64,000 nucleotides of DNA, taken from assembly GCA_023150895.1 (NCBI GenBank), contig JAKLJY010000030.1, forward strand, positions 1 to 64,000. Direction: 5' to 3'. The notes below the pieces were generated by a model that saw only the letters and a list, made by a program, of their open reading frames with translations, searched no databases and had not been told where the DNA came from. Numbering within the stretch: the stretch's first letter is position 1; the number at the start of each line of letters is the position of its first letter. The position numbers and the translations under genes were made by a program. Shown in pieces: positions 1 to 11,894 of this stretch. Source of the stretch: Myxococcota bacterium. GTDB taxonomy: Bacteria; Myxococcota_A; Bradymonadia; UBA7976; UBA1532.

Positions 1-163
<163 letters not shown>

Positions 164-206
164 GGTCTGCCTCGGGGCGTTGGGGTTCGGGTTCAAGGGG
201 CCGGGC

Positions 207-2267
207 TCAGGGCACGAGGGCCGCCGCCCCGACACGATCGAGGACGCCGTCGACGTGGTGAGACGGATCGGCGATGCGGAGGCCGGGGCCGGCGGATGGC
301 GCGTGACAATGGACGCAGTCGACCGGGCCGTGATCGGGCGGGGGAATGGCGTGGCACGCGCCGCAGGCCGCCGCGCCCGAGCCGGGCGGCGAGGTCCAGA
401 CGGGCGTCGGCACGGTGCCGGCGACCCCGACGTGACAGGTCACGCCGCTGCACGTCTGCGTCGCCGGATCGTACGTGCCCGTCGCCAGCGCGACCTCGAC
501 GCTCTCGGTGGTCTCGTCGAGGTGGCCGTCATCGGTGACGGCGGCCGGCGCGACGTGACAGGAACGACACTCGACGGGGCGCGAGAACTCGGGATTCGCG
601 TGCCGCCGGTGGGCACCGCTGGCGGGGGGCGCGCCGTGGCAGGCGTCGCAGTCCTGGGCGAACGCGATGTCCACGGTGCCGTTGGCGTGGGTCAGGGGCG
701 AGCCGGCGGTCTCGACGGCATGGCACTTCTCGCACCCGATGGCCGGCTCGAACGTCGGCCAGTGTTTCGGCGGCGGATTGCCGTGGCAGGCATCGCAGGC
801 GAGGCGCGTCTCGCGGGCCGCCCACAGCGGTTGACCGGCCCCATGGCACGTCGGCACCGAGCACCGACCGTCCTCGAACACGCCCGGCGCGCTCGGCGAA
901 CCGTCGCGTTCGGGCAAACCCTGCACACGCAGCTCGACGCGGCCGTTCAGGTGACCCTCGGACTGGGGCGTCTCGGGCGCGACGTGGCACGTCGAGCAGG
1001 CGAATCGGGCGTGGCGCGCGTGCGGGCCCGGGGGCTCCACCGGCGCACCGGCACCGTGGCAGGTGCCGCAGTCGTCGGCGGTCAGGGCGCGGTTGTCGAC
1101 CGTGCCGTCGATGTGCGTCCGGACGTCCAGGGGGCGGCCGTCGGGACCCGCGCTCGGGTGGCAGCGGTCACACGTCCCTTCCGGGTGACCGGCGGGCGGC
1201 GCGCCGTGGCACGTGCCGCACGCGGCGCCGCCCATGTCGGCCCACACCGGGGCGTCCTGCCCGTGGCAGACGACATTGTTGCACTGACCGCCCTCGAAGG
1301 CGGCCTGCGGCCCGGCGGCGGCCCCGAGCACGACCTCGACGCCGCGGACCCCGTCGTCCAGGTGTCCGGGGTCCTCGACGGCGGCGGGCACGAGGTGGCA
1401 CGTCTCGCAGGCGACCGGGGCCGCGATGGTGGCGTTCAGGTGGCGTTCGTGCGCACCGGACGTCGGCGGATCGCCGTGGCAGGCGTCGCAGGCCTTGTCG
1501 GCGAGCACGTCGACGACGACCTCGCCGTTGGGATGCGGGTTCTCGGTGTTCCGCAGATCGTTGGGCGAGACGACGCTGTGGCAGTCCTCGCAGTCCGGCG
1601 AGGCCGGGTGCGGGGCGGGGGGCGGCAGGCCGTGGCAGCTGCCGCAGACCGGCTCGGGGAACGTCGTGCCCCAGGACGGGGCGGGCATGCGGGCGCCGGG
1701 TCCCGCGTGGCAGGCCACGTCGTTGCAGGTGCCGGCGACGAACGTCGGTGCGTGTTCGCGAGCGAGGGCGCGCCCGGTGAACGCGATGTCCGCGTCCCCG
1801 CGGTCATTGAGATGGTTCGCGTCGCGCCAGGTGCCGGGCACGCCATGGCAAAGCCCGCAGGCGGCCTCGCCGATGGTGGCCGGCGTCGCGCCATGGGTCT
1901 CGTGGCTGCCCCCGAGGACGTCGTGGCACGAGGCGCAGCTCTTCTCGGACTCCGGGCCGTGGCAATCGTCGCAGGCCGGCACCGGGGGACCCACCGCCGC
2001 CGCCGACGTGCCGTGGCACTCGTCGCAAGGGGTGATCGCGGCGCTCAGGCTGCCCGGCGCGGCGACGCGCAAAGCCGCTCCGTGTTCGTTCTTCCAATCG
2101 ACGGGGTGCACGTTGCCCGCGGGGCTCTCGCCCACGTCGGCGGGCGTGCCGCAACCGCCGAACGCGGCGGCCGCCGACGCGGCGCCGAGGACCCACGCGT
2201 GGAGGAGCCGGTGTCGACCGGTGGCGCCGTTACGCCGATGCTCGCGCGCGTTACCGTTCTCGGACAT
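207..2267 (-). CDS. Multiheme c-type cytochrome lipoprotein, 22 heme motifs (CxxCH and CxxxxCH)
   Basis: The 686-residue protein carries 18 CxxCH and four CxxxxCH motifs (CNDVACH, CNNVVCH, CSVPTCH, CSGVTCH). This is the pattern of the Geobacter-type CxxxxCH/CxxCH multiheme family. The start at 2267 gives a signal sequence with a lipobox-like FGGC (Cys 39) and has AAGGCGG about 8 nt upstream. The frame stays open further upstream but would run into the promoter of the divergent gene. Repeating modules of CxxCH-GxPP...H and HLN/HLD-type segments suggest internal duplication. The likely role is electron transfer on the outer surface. It is divergent from the plus-strand cytochrome operon and precedes a collagen-like lipoprotein by 43 nt. 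Electron partner and redox direction cannot be read from the sequence. Confidence 0.9.
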   Translation of the reverse strand: MSENGNAREHRRNGATGRHRLLHAWVLGAASAAAAFGGCGTPADVGESPAGNVHPVDWKNEHGAALRVAAPGSLSAAITPCDECHGTSAAAVGPPVPACDDCHGPESEKSCASCHDVLGGSHETHGATPATIGEAACGLCHGVPGTWRDANHLNDRGDADIAFTGRALAREHAPTFVAGTCNDVACHAGPGARMPAPSWGTTFPEPVCGSCHGLPPPAPHPASPDCEDCHSVVSPNDLRNTENPHPNGEVVVDVLADKACDACHGDPPTSGAHERHLNATIAAPVACETCHLVPAAVEDPGHLDDGVRGVEVVLGAAAGPQAAFEGGQCNNVVCHGQDAPVWADMGGAACGTCHGAPPAGHPEGTCDRCHPSAGPDGRPLDVRTHIDGTVDNRALTADDCGTCHGAGAPVEPPGPHARHARFACSTCHVAPETPQSEGHLNGRVELRVQGLPERDGSPSAPGVFEDGRCSVPTCHGAGQPLWAARETRLACDACHGNPPPKHWPTFEPAIGCEKCHAVETAGSPLTHANGTVDIAFAQDCDACHGAPPASGAHRRHANPEFSRPVECRSCHVAPAAVTDDGHLDETTESVEVALATGTYDPATQTCSGVTCHVGVAGTVPTPVWTSPPGSGAAACGACHAIPPPDHGPVDCVHCHAPSAGPGLRIADPSHHVDGVLDRVGAAALVP

Positions 2268-2370
2268 TCCGAACCGCCTTTGGGCCCAGATCGGGCGTGC
2301 GACCGCCGTAATGGGCGCTTTTGGTGACATTCCGACGCCGGGGTTTGCACTTCGCGTGCCACCCGCCTCC

Positions 2371-2424
2371 AAAGCCGATTCCAAGCGGCCCCCGCCCGCC
2401 GGAGCCCGGGTCGGCCGGCTTTTT
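2371..2424 (+). terminator. Possible attenuator/terminator hairpin in the leader of the 8-heme gene
   Basis: AAAGCCG (2371-2377) pairs with CGGCTTT (2416-2422) around a GC-rich loop that can fold further. A run of five T covers 2420-2424. It lies in the divergent intergenic region, 43 nt before the plus-strand start at 2467. If transcription starts upstream of it, it would act in the 5' leader. The stem is interrupted, so this is only a suggestion. Confidence 0.25.
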
Positions 2425-2466
2425 GCATCACGGGTCGCGCCCGAGTCTTTCCCGGAGGTCGTCCCC

Positions 2467-4665
2467 ATGTCTCGAACGAGCGGCGCTCGCGTCCCGGCCG
2501 CACTTCTCCTCGCCACCGCGCTCGTCCCGATTTCTTTGGGGGCGGGCGGCTGCACGGGCCCCGAAGGCCAGCGCGGCGCGACGGGCAGCCAGGGCGCCCC
2601 CGGCGAGACCGGCACCCCCGGCCGGCCCGGTGCGACCGGCGCGCCGGGCACCCCCGGTGCTTCCGGCACGGTCGGACCACGCGGCGCGACCGGCGTTCAG
2701 GGCAATCCCGGCACGGACGGCGCGCAGGGCCCCGCCGGTGACCCCGGCGCGACCGGTGCGCAGGGCGAGGACGGCGAACGCGGCGAGCCCGGCGAGCAGG
2801 GCATCATGGGCCCCCCCGGCCCCGGTTACCTCGAGAAGGACGCCGACGGCCTCGTCGGTTTCGTCCGCGACACCGCGGGCGAGCCGGTCACGGGTGCCTA
2901 TGTCTATCTGGTGCCCAACGAGGCCGTCGAGGTCACGCCCCCCGCGCTGGCGGACTTCGGCGCCGACGCGACGGACGACGAGCCCCTCGAGGACCTCCTC
3001 CGCGCCGACGCGGTGAACCCGGTCTTCCCCCGCGCCCTCACGGACGCCGAGGGCCGGTACCACTTCGACACGCTGCCCGAGGCCCCGTCCTTCGTGGTCG
3101 TGTGGCCCGCCGCGGACGACGCGCTTCACCTGCCCGGCGGCAGCGGCAGCCGCACCCCGGCGGCGACCGCGAGCCTGGTCGGCACGCAGCGCGACATCGA
3201 GGTCTCCACCGTGCCGCCGGCCGACGCGTACTACGTCGGCTCCCAGGCCTGCACGACCTGCCACGGCCGCATCCGCCAGGCCGGCTCGCTCATGGCCAAC
3301 GGTCTGCGGCACCCGCACGGCAACGTCGGCCGTCAGCGCCTCGTCGAGGGGCGCTTCCCCGCGGTGGGCGCCCTGCGCGACGCCTTCGCCGCCGGTCTGA
3401 CCCTCTATGTCTCCGCGGCGCCCGGTGGCGGCTACGTCGTCGCCGACGCCGCCCCCGCCGCCGAAGGCCGCGCCCGGTTCGAGCTCGCCCGCAGCGGCGA
3501 GAGCTACACCGTGACGGTGACGAACCTCGCCGACGCCGCGGACCCCGCCAACGGTCGCGTCTACACCGTCGAGATGACCTCGGGCGGCGGAATGACCACC
3601 ACGAACCTGATCACCAAGGTCGGGGCGGTCCGGCAGGTGCTCCCCCTGACGTTCCAGCACGCCGGCACCGACGATGCCGCCGAGCCGACGGCGCGCACCT
3701 GGGCGGCGACGGGTTTCGGTCTCTGGTTCGACGAGGGCACGAGCCGGCTGACCGAGCCCGGCAACGACGACAGCTTCGACCTCAACTGCGCCGGCTGCCA
3801 CTTCACCGGTTTCGAGCTCTCCGGCGACGCGAACGCCGGGTGGCGCGCCCATGCCGTGCCCGCGGACGACGGCGTGCTCGACTACGACGGCGACGGATTC
3901 TCCGAGGAGCTCAACGTCGGGTGCGAAAGCTGCCACGGCCCGGGCAGCGCCCACTGGGAGTCCGCCGGGCAGGGGCGCTTCATCGTCTCGCCGTCGCTGC
4001 TGACGCCCGAGCGCGAGAACCTCGTCTGCGGCCGCTGCCACAGCCGCCCCGAAGGCCTGCTCGGCACCGAGGTCCCCCTCGACGCCGACGGCCGGTTCCC
4101 CCGCCCCGGCATCGACCGCCAGACCTACCTCGCGCTCTACACCCGCACGCCCGACGCGGTCGCCGGTCGCGACGCGTGGGACGACGTTCGCGAGCACAGC
4201 AAGGGCAACCACCAGCAGGCGACGGACTTCCTGCGCAGCGGGCACGCCCGCAACCAGCGCCACCTGATGACCTGCAGCGACTGCCACAATGCCCACGGTA
4301 CGGGCGACGCGACGCCCTACCTGCTCGTCGCCGGCTTCGACGACGACATGGTCTGCAACCGCTGCCACGAGTACACGGCCGAGAGCAAGCTCGCGCACAT
4401 CACCGACGTCACCACCTTCGACCACGCGGCGCTGACCCCGCGCTGCGTGGACTGTCACATGCCCATGACCGCCCGCAACGGGGCCGGGCGCCCGGCGATG
4501 AGCTACCAGGGCGACGAGTACCGGCAGGGCGACGTGGCCAGCCATCAGTTCATCGTCCCGCGCAAGGGCGAGATCGAGGGTGTCGCAGCATCAGACGCGA
4601 TGCCCATCCCCTACACCAACGGTTGTGGTCTCTGTCACTCGGCCTTCGCGCCGACGGGTCCGTGA
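2467..4665 (+). CDS. Octaheme c-type cytochrome lipoprotein with N-terminal collagen-like domain
   Basis: The 732-residue protein begins with a lipoprotein signal (lipobox GAGGC, Cys 29). Then come 30 uninterrupted Gly-X-Y triplets (about residues 31-120), a carboxypeptidase-regulatory-like beta segment (about 130-240) and a cytochrome part with eight CxxCH motifs (CTTCH, CAGCH, CESCH, CGRCH, CSDCH, CNRCH, CVDCH, CGLCH). The start follows GGAGGTC by 7-8 nt. The frame is open well upstream, but that extension overlaps the divergent gene antisense. The collagen-like stalk would hold the heme part away from the outer membrane. The beta-barrel gene follows after 11 nt, which suggests a porin-cytochrome conduit. 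The domain calls are from the sequence; the surface electron-transfer role is inferred. Confidence 0.93.
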   Translation: MSRTSGARVPAALLLATALVPISLGAGGCTGPEGQRGATGSQGAPGETGTPGRPGATGAPGTPGASGTVGPRGATGVQGNPGTDGAQGPAGDPGATGAQGEDGERGEPGEQGIMGPPGPGYLEKDADGLVGFVRDTAGEPVTGAYVYLVPNEAVEVTPPALADFGADATDDEPLEDLLRADAVNPVFPRALTDAEGRYHFDTLPEAPSFVVVWPAADDALHLPGGSGSRTPAATASLVGTQRDIEVSTVPPADAYYVGSQACTTCHGRIRQAGSLMANGLRHPHGNVGRQRLVEGRFPAVGALRDAFAAGLTLYVSAAPGGGYVVADAAPAAEGRARFELARSGESYTVTVTNLADAADPANGRVYTVEMTSGGGMTTTNLITKVGAVRQVLPLTFQHAGTDDAAEPTARTWAATGFGLWFDEGTSRLTEPGNDDSFDLNCAGCHFTGFELSGDANAGWRAHAVPADDGVLDYDGDGFSEELNVGCESCHGPGSAHWESAGQGRFIVSPSLLTPERENLVCGRCHSRPEGLLGTEVPLDADGRFPRPGIDRQTYLALYTRTPDAVAGRDAWDDVREHSKGNHQQATDFLRSGHARNQRHLMTCSDCHNAHGTGDATPYLLVAGFDDDMVCNRCHEYTAESKLAHITDVTTFDHAALTPRCVDCHMPMTARNGAGRPAMSYQGDEYRQGDVASHQFIVPRKGEIEGVAASDAMPIPYTNGCGLCHSAFAPTGP

Positions 4666-4676
4666 GGTCGACACCG

Positions 4677-5945
4677 ATGCGACGCGTTCTCACCCCCGGC
4701 CGGCTCTGCGGGCTCTCGGCGTTGGCGCTCGCCGCGCTGTCGCCGGCCGCAGCCCGCGCCGACGAGGACACCGCCTGGCTCGCCGCACGCAGCCGCCTCT
4801 ACTTCTACCTCGACCCCGAAGCCCGCGCCCTCGACCCCAACGCGCCGACGGCCATCGGCATGTTCTCGCTGGCCGGCGCCGAGGGCGCGATGCGCGCCGA
4901 GGCGAGCGGGTGGGTGGGGCACGGACCCGGCGGCGTCATCGAGGACCCCGACGGCGCGTCGATCATCACCGGCGACGTCCGCACGCTGCTGGTCCGTTAC
5001 GCGACACGGCGTTACTGGGTCAACGGCGGGCGCATGCTCACGCCCCTGGGCACGACGGACATGGAGACGCTCGACGGCGTGGCCGGCGGCGTTCACCTCG
5101 GTGGCATCGACCTGGCCGCCGTCGCGGCAAGGCAGGGCCCCGATCCCCGCGAAGCCTTCGGGGACGCCTGGGTCTTCGGCGGCAGCATCGGCGGCGAGTT
5201 CGCCGACGCCTGGCGCCTGAGCCTCGCCGGCCGGCACCGCCGCTACGACGACACCAACCCCGAGACGCAGTTCACGGCCCGCGCCGGGTACTACCCCTCG
5301 GCGACGTTCGACGTCACCGCCCGGGCCACCGCGGCGGTCGAGAACACTGCCCTCGCCGAAGCCCGCGTCGACGCCACCAAGCGCCTGAACGACGATCTCG
5401 CCTTCGGGGGCTTCGTCCAGCGCAACGACCTTCGGGCCATGCTGCCGCCGGACGAACTGCTCGCCGTCTTCGCGCACGACGACCGCAGCGAGGCCGGCGC
5501 CCGGGCCGACTGGGTGGTCCTCCCGTCGGTCGCCACCCGGGCCGAGGTCGCCGCCGTCTACGGTGAAGATCGCACGCTCGCCGGCGCCGGCCGCCTCGGC
5601 GCCGACTGGCGACCGGGCAACGGCACCATCATCACCGCCGACGGTGAAGAGCGCCTCGATCCGAGCGAGGTCCGCACGACGCTGCGCACGGCCCTCCGCA
5701 CGCCCTTCTCCGCCGAGACCTCCGGCACGTTCGAGCTCGTCGGCGACCGCGCCAACAACGCGCGGGAGACGCGCTGGAACGGTGCCGGCCGCGTGGGCGT
5801 GGTCTACAACCCGTTCGACGCGTGGTCGTTCTACACTGCGCTCGAGTCCGGCGTCGGCGACGCGTTCCCCAACGGCCGCCTCGGCGGCATGCTGTTCGTC
5901 GAGTACGCCGCGGGCGCCCCGGTGCGCTGGGGAGGTCTGCCATGA
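4677..5945 (+). CDS. Outer-membrane beta-barrel (porin-like) partner of the multiheme cytochromes
   Basis: The 422-residue protein has a cleavable signal peptide (ending near AAARA-DE, residue 28). The rest is alternating polar/hydrophobic strands ending in a long final strand, typical of an outer-membrane barrel. It has no CxxCH. It sits 11 nt after the 8-heme lipoprotein and upstream of two more cytochrome genes, which is the arrangement of porin-cytochrome complexes, in which a barrel lets a multiheme protein cross the outer membrane. I do not recognise a specific family (not clearly MtrB/PioB). The role rests on context and barrel-like composition. Confidence 0.75.
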   Translation: MRRVLTPGRLCGLSALALAALSPAAARADEDTAWLAARSRLYFYLDPEARALDPNAPTAIGMFSLAGAEGAMRAEASGWVGHGPGGVIEDPDGASIITGDVRTLLVRYATRRYWVNGGRMLTPLGTTDMETLDGVAGGVHLGGIDLAAVAARQGPDPREAFGDAWVFGGSIGGEFADAWRLSLAGRHRRYDDTNPETQFTARAGYYPSATFDVTARATAAVENTALAEARVDATKRLNDDLAFGGFVQRNDLRAMLPPDELLAVFAHDDRSEAGARADWVVLPSVATRAEVAAVYGEDRTLAGAGRLGADWRPGNGTIITADGEERLDPSEVRTTLRTALRTPFSAETSGTFELVGDRANNARETRWNGAGRVGVVYNPFDAWSFYTALESGVGDAFPNGRLGGMLFVEYAAGAPVRWGGLP

Positions 5946-6019
5946 GCGAGCGTCGTGAGCGAATCCGCCCCCTCGGGGGGGCCGTCCCCGCGCTGCGGGA
6001 CGGGGGGGGCATGCCATGA
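5942..6019 (+). CDS. Possible 25-residue coupled small ORF between barrel and 13-heme genes
   Basis: An ATG overlaps the stop of the barrel gene (ATGA at 5942), and the frame ends in a TGA that overlaps the ATG of the next gene (ATGA at 6016). The reading frame thus links its neighbours without a gap. The predicted peptide is 25 residues, Arg-rich then Gly-rich, with no recognisable motif, and the DNA contains a strong hairpin. It may be a translational-coupling device or simply chance. Confidence 0.25.
   Translation: MSERRERIRPLGGAVPALRDGGGMP
5982..6003 (+). other. Intercistronic RNA hairpin
   Basis: CCGTCCC (5982-5988) and GGGACGG (5997-6003) form a stem with a short loop in the 70-nt gap between the barrel and 13-heme genes. 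No U-tract follows, so termination is unlikely. It could affect mRNA stability or relative expression. Confidence 0.4.
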
Positions 6020-7005
6020 GCGGGGTTCTCTTCGCTTTGCTCGTGGTCCTCGGTGCGCCGGCGAACGTGGGCCACCTGAAGCATTCCTACGCCGGCGTCA
6101 ACTGCGCGCGCTGCCACAAGTCGTTCACGGCCGGCGAAGACCGCGCCAACCTGCACCTGCCGGGCAACGACACCTGCATCGGTTGTCACGACAAGCGCCC
6201 GACGACGTGCACGACGATGAACTGCGTCGAGTGTCACGTCGAGGAAGACACCCCGGCGGCACTGCTCAACCTGCGCAACGCGCTGACGTTCGATCACGCC
6301 AACCACCTGCCCCGCGTCGAGGGCGACTGCGTGCGCTGCCACCGCGGCGCCGCCATGGCGGACGACAGTGGCCGCGGTGCCATGCCCGTCATGGAAGACT
6401 GCCGCAGCTGTCACGCCGAGTGGCTCGACGGCCTCGCGTGTACCAAGTGCCACATCTCGCTGGCGCAGTACCCGGTGGTGCCCATCACGCATCAGGCGCA
6501 CAAGCCGGGCTTCATCGAGTACCACGGACGCGACTTCGAGCGCGGCGGCGACCGCTGCTCGCAGTGCCACGGACAGACGTTCTGCCGCGACTGCCATGAC
6601 CGTCGTCTGCCCATCCCGCCCGATTACGTCTTCGCCGACCGCCCCGATCGTGCCCCCCTGCATCGCATGGGCTACCGCGAGACGCACGCCACCGATGCGC
6701 GGCTCTTCCCCGACACCTGCGTCGGCTGCCACGCTCCCAAGGATTGCGCGGGCTGTCACGAGCGCGCCGGCTTCTCGTCGACGGGCAACATGCCCCACCC
6801 GCAGGGGTACGGCGGCATGAACCACGCCCGCGACGCGCGTCGCGACCTGCTCGCGTGCGCCTCCTGTCACACCGGCCCCGGCGCCGACGTGTGCGTGACG
6901 TGCCACGCGGTCGGCCGCCCCGGCGGCTCCCCCCACGATGGCCGTAACCCCAAAGGCGACAAGGGCAAAAACCCCTGCCGCGAATGCCATGGGGGCGCCC
7001 GTTGA
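6016..7005 (+). CDS. Tridecaheme (13 CxxCH) c-type cytochrome, probably periplasmic
   Basis: The 329-residue protein has a very short hydrophobic N-terminus (about residues 3-13), then 13 CxxCH motifs with interspersed single His residues suited to bis-His ligation. The first is CARCH and the last CRECH. The pattern resembles cytochrome c3/doubled-CxxCH families. It could shuttle electrons between the membrane-anchored cytochrome encoded next and the outer-membrane conduit encoded before. The next gene overlaps its 3' end. The signal peptide is short, so the start could lie slightly elsewhere, although this ATG overlaps the preceding small frame. Confidence 0.9.
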   Translation: MSGVLFALLVVLGAPANVGHLKHSYAGVNCARCHKSFTAGEDRANLHLPGNDTCIGCHDKRPTTCTTMNCVECHVEEDTPAALLNLRNALTFDHANHLPRVEGDCVRCHRGAAMADDSGRGAMPVMEDCRSCHAEWLDGLACTKCHISLAQYPVVPITHQAHKPGFIEYHGRDFERGGDRCSQCHGQTFCRDCHDRRLPIPPDYVFADRPDRAPLHRMGYRETHATDARLFPDTCVGCHAPKDCAGCHERAGFSSTGNMPHPQGYGGMNHARDARRDLLACASCHTGPGADVCVTCHAVGRPGGSPHDGRNPKGDKGKNPCRECHGGAR

Positions 7006-8956
7006 GCCTCAGCGAGAGACTCTCGAAGATCATCGCCTTCCTGCTTCGCCACTGGAAGGTCGTCGCCGTCATCGCCCTGGTCATGATGGCCGGCGCGAGT
7101 TACGCCGGGTGGCGGGTCTATAACTACATCGAGCACGACCCGACGTTCTGCACGTCGTGCCATCTGATGAAAGACCCGTTCGAGCGGTGGTCCGAGAGCG
7201 GTCACAAGGACGTGAACTGCCACACGTGCCACCCCGGCAACATGATCAACAACCTCAAGCAACTCTACCTGACGGCGACGAATTCGCGTGAGCGGGTCGA
7301 GGAGAAGGCCGAGGTCCCGCGCGAGATCTGCTCCGGGTGCCATCTCTCGAACGATCCGAAGTGGAAGCAGGTCGAGGCCACCGTCGGACACAAGATTCAC
7401 GCCGTCGACAACAAGATCGACTGCATCACCTGCCACGGCGCGGGCGTGCACGAGTTCGTCCCGACGGACGAGATGTGCCGCAAATGCCACGGCGACCTGA
7501 AGATCGCCTTCGAGAAGATGAACACGAACCACTGCACGACCTGCCACAAGTTCCTGGCGAAGGGTCGTGAGTCGCTCGTGCCGCAGATCGAGGACTGCGC
7601 CGAGTGCCACACCCGGCAGGTGGGCGCCCCGCCGGCCATCGACGCCGGCTGGCACCCGGACCAGCCCTGCAGCATGTGTCACCCGGTCCACGACAAGCCC
7701 CTCGCCGAGGCCGAACCCGTCGAGCGCACCGGCCTCGCCGTGACCTGCGAGAAGTGCCACGAACAGGTCGTCCCGACCTCGCACGACTCGTGCCGGGACT
7801 GCCACCCGCCGCACGCACAGTTCAACCCGAAGCAGCAGTGCGCCGGCTGTCACCAGGACCGCCAGAAGGCCGTCGAGGCGCCGTCCCAGCACGAGTGCGG
7901 CGACTGCCACCGGCCGCACACCCCGGGTCTCACCAGCCTCGACACCTGCATCGACTGCCACAACGACAAGGTCAAGGACATCGAGCAGGCCGGCCCGATG
8001 GGGCACGACGCCTGCGAGCGCTGTCACGTGCCCCACGAGCGGGAGAACAACAAACCGCTGCTCTGCTCGGACTGCCACCCGGGTCAGGCCATCGCGATGC
8101 GGGCCGATACGTCACACAAGGCCTGCACGGACTGCCACAACCCGCACCGCGCGAAGGACGTCCCGAACTGCGCGAAGTGCCACGAGAAGCAGTTGCCCGC
8201 GCTCGCGGCCGGCAAACACACCGAGTGCGGCGGCTGCCACAAGCCTCACAAGACGGCTCCCGCGGCGAACGACACCTGCACGAGCTGCCACAAGGGTCCC
8301 AAGGAGAAGCCCGTCTACAAGGGCCACGACAAGTGCAGCGGGTGCCACCAGCCCCACCCGGGCAAACCCGATGCGAGCCCGATGGACACCTGCGGCGACT
8401 GCCACAAGGAGGTCATCGCCGCCGTCGCGCACGAGCCCGAGAAGCACCGCGTCTGCAACGACTGCCACGTCCCGCACCAGCCGTACGCCAAACGCACGAA
8501 GCAGTGCGCCGAGTGCCACGTCGACCAGAAGAAGTCCCTCGCCGACCAGCCGAAGGGTCATCAGAACTGCCAGGACTGCCACCCGCGCCACGCCGTGCGC
8601 GGCTCGATGAGCTGCGATACCTGCCACGAGAAGGCCGTCGCCGCCGTCGCCCCGAGCAAGGCGAAGGAGCACAAGGACTGTCAGGGCTGCCACGGCGGCG
8701 TCCACAAGCCCGACGCCCCCGCGCCGGCGACGAACGCGCTGTGCATGACCTGCCACAAGGAGATCCCGAAGAAGGGTCTCCATGCCAACAAGAAGCACAA
8801 TGATTGCCTGAGCTGCCACGGGAACCACGGGCCGAAGATCCCGGGTCCCGAGGGCTGCACGAATTGCCACCCGATCGCCGGCATGCCCAAGCACCCACCC
8901 ATGCCGCCCGGCGAGACCCAGTGTCGCGGGTGTCACAACTTCCTGGGAGACCAGCC

Positions 8957-8960
<4 letters not shown>
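6984..8960 (+). CDS. Membrane-anchored NapC/NirT-like cytochrome with 30 heme motifs
   Basis: The 658-residue protein has one N-terminal transmembrane anchor (about residues 22-42), then CTSCH and CHTCH in a NapC/NirT-like head. A long array follows, bringing the total to 30 CxxCH motifs. Eight in the array continue as CxxCHxPH or a close variant (for example CRDCHPPH, CGDCHRPH, CNDCHVPH), alternating with plain CxxCH, so the array looks built by tandem duplication. NapC/NirT proteins take electrons from quinol, so this is the likely entry point from the inner membrane, and the array could span much of the periplasm. ATG 6984 overlaps the previous gene; TTG at 7002, overlapping that gene's TGA, is an alternative start. 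Confidence 0.92.
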
Positions 8961-11635
<2,675 letters not shown>

Positions 11636-11657
11636 GCGGCTATTTTGAAACGCCCTC

Positions 11658-11862
11658 GGGCTCCTGCCCCGGGTTTCATCCACCCGGGTGGCCCGAAGGG
11701 GCATGGGCGGCTATTACGAAACGCCCTCGGGCTCCTGCCCTCGGGCTGCTCGGACGCCGGAGTAAATCCGGCCGCCCTCGCGGGTCCCGCCGATGCGGCG
11801 TGCCCCGGCCGGGGCTCCTGCCCCGGGTTTCATCCACCCGGGTGGCCCGAAGGGGCATGGGC
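11658..11862. repeat. Non-coding repeat cluster with palindromic 51-bp direct repeats
   Basis: An identical 51-bp sequence occurs at 11658-11708 and 11812-11862. Each copy is itself palindromic: TGCCCC pairs with GGGGCA, and CCCGGG occurs on both sides of the centre. A second near-identical pair of 31 bp, beginning GGCTATT, occurs at 11639-11669 and 11709-11739. The segment fills most of the 259-bp gap between ppdK and the convergent Uma2 gene. It looks like a REP-type intergenic repeat or a bidirectional terminator; no U-tract is present. Confidence 0.7.
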
Positions 11863-11894
11863 AACGACCTGAGAATCGCCCGCCGGCGCCGCGC

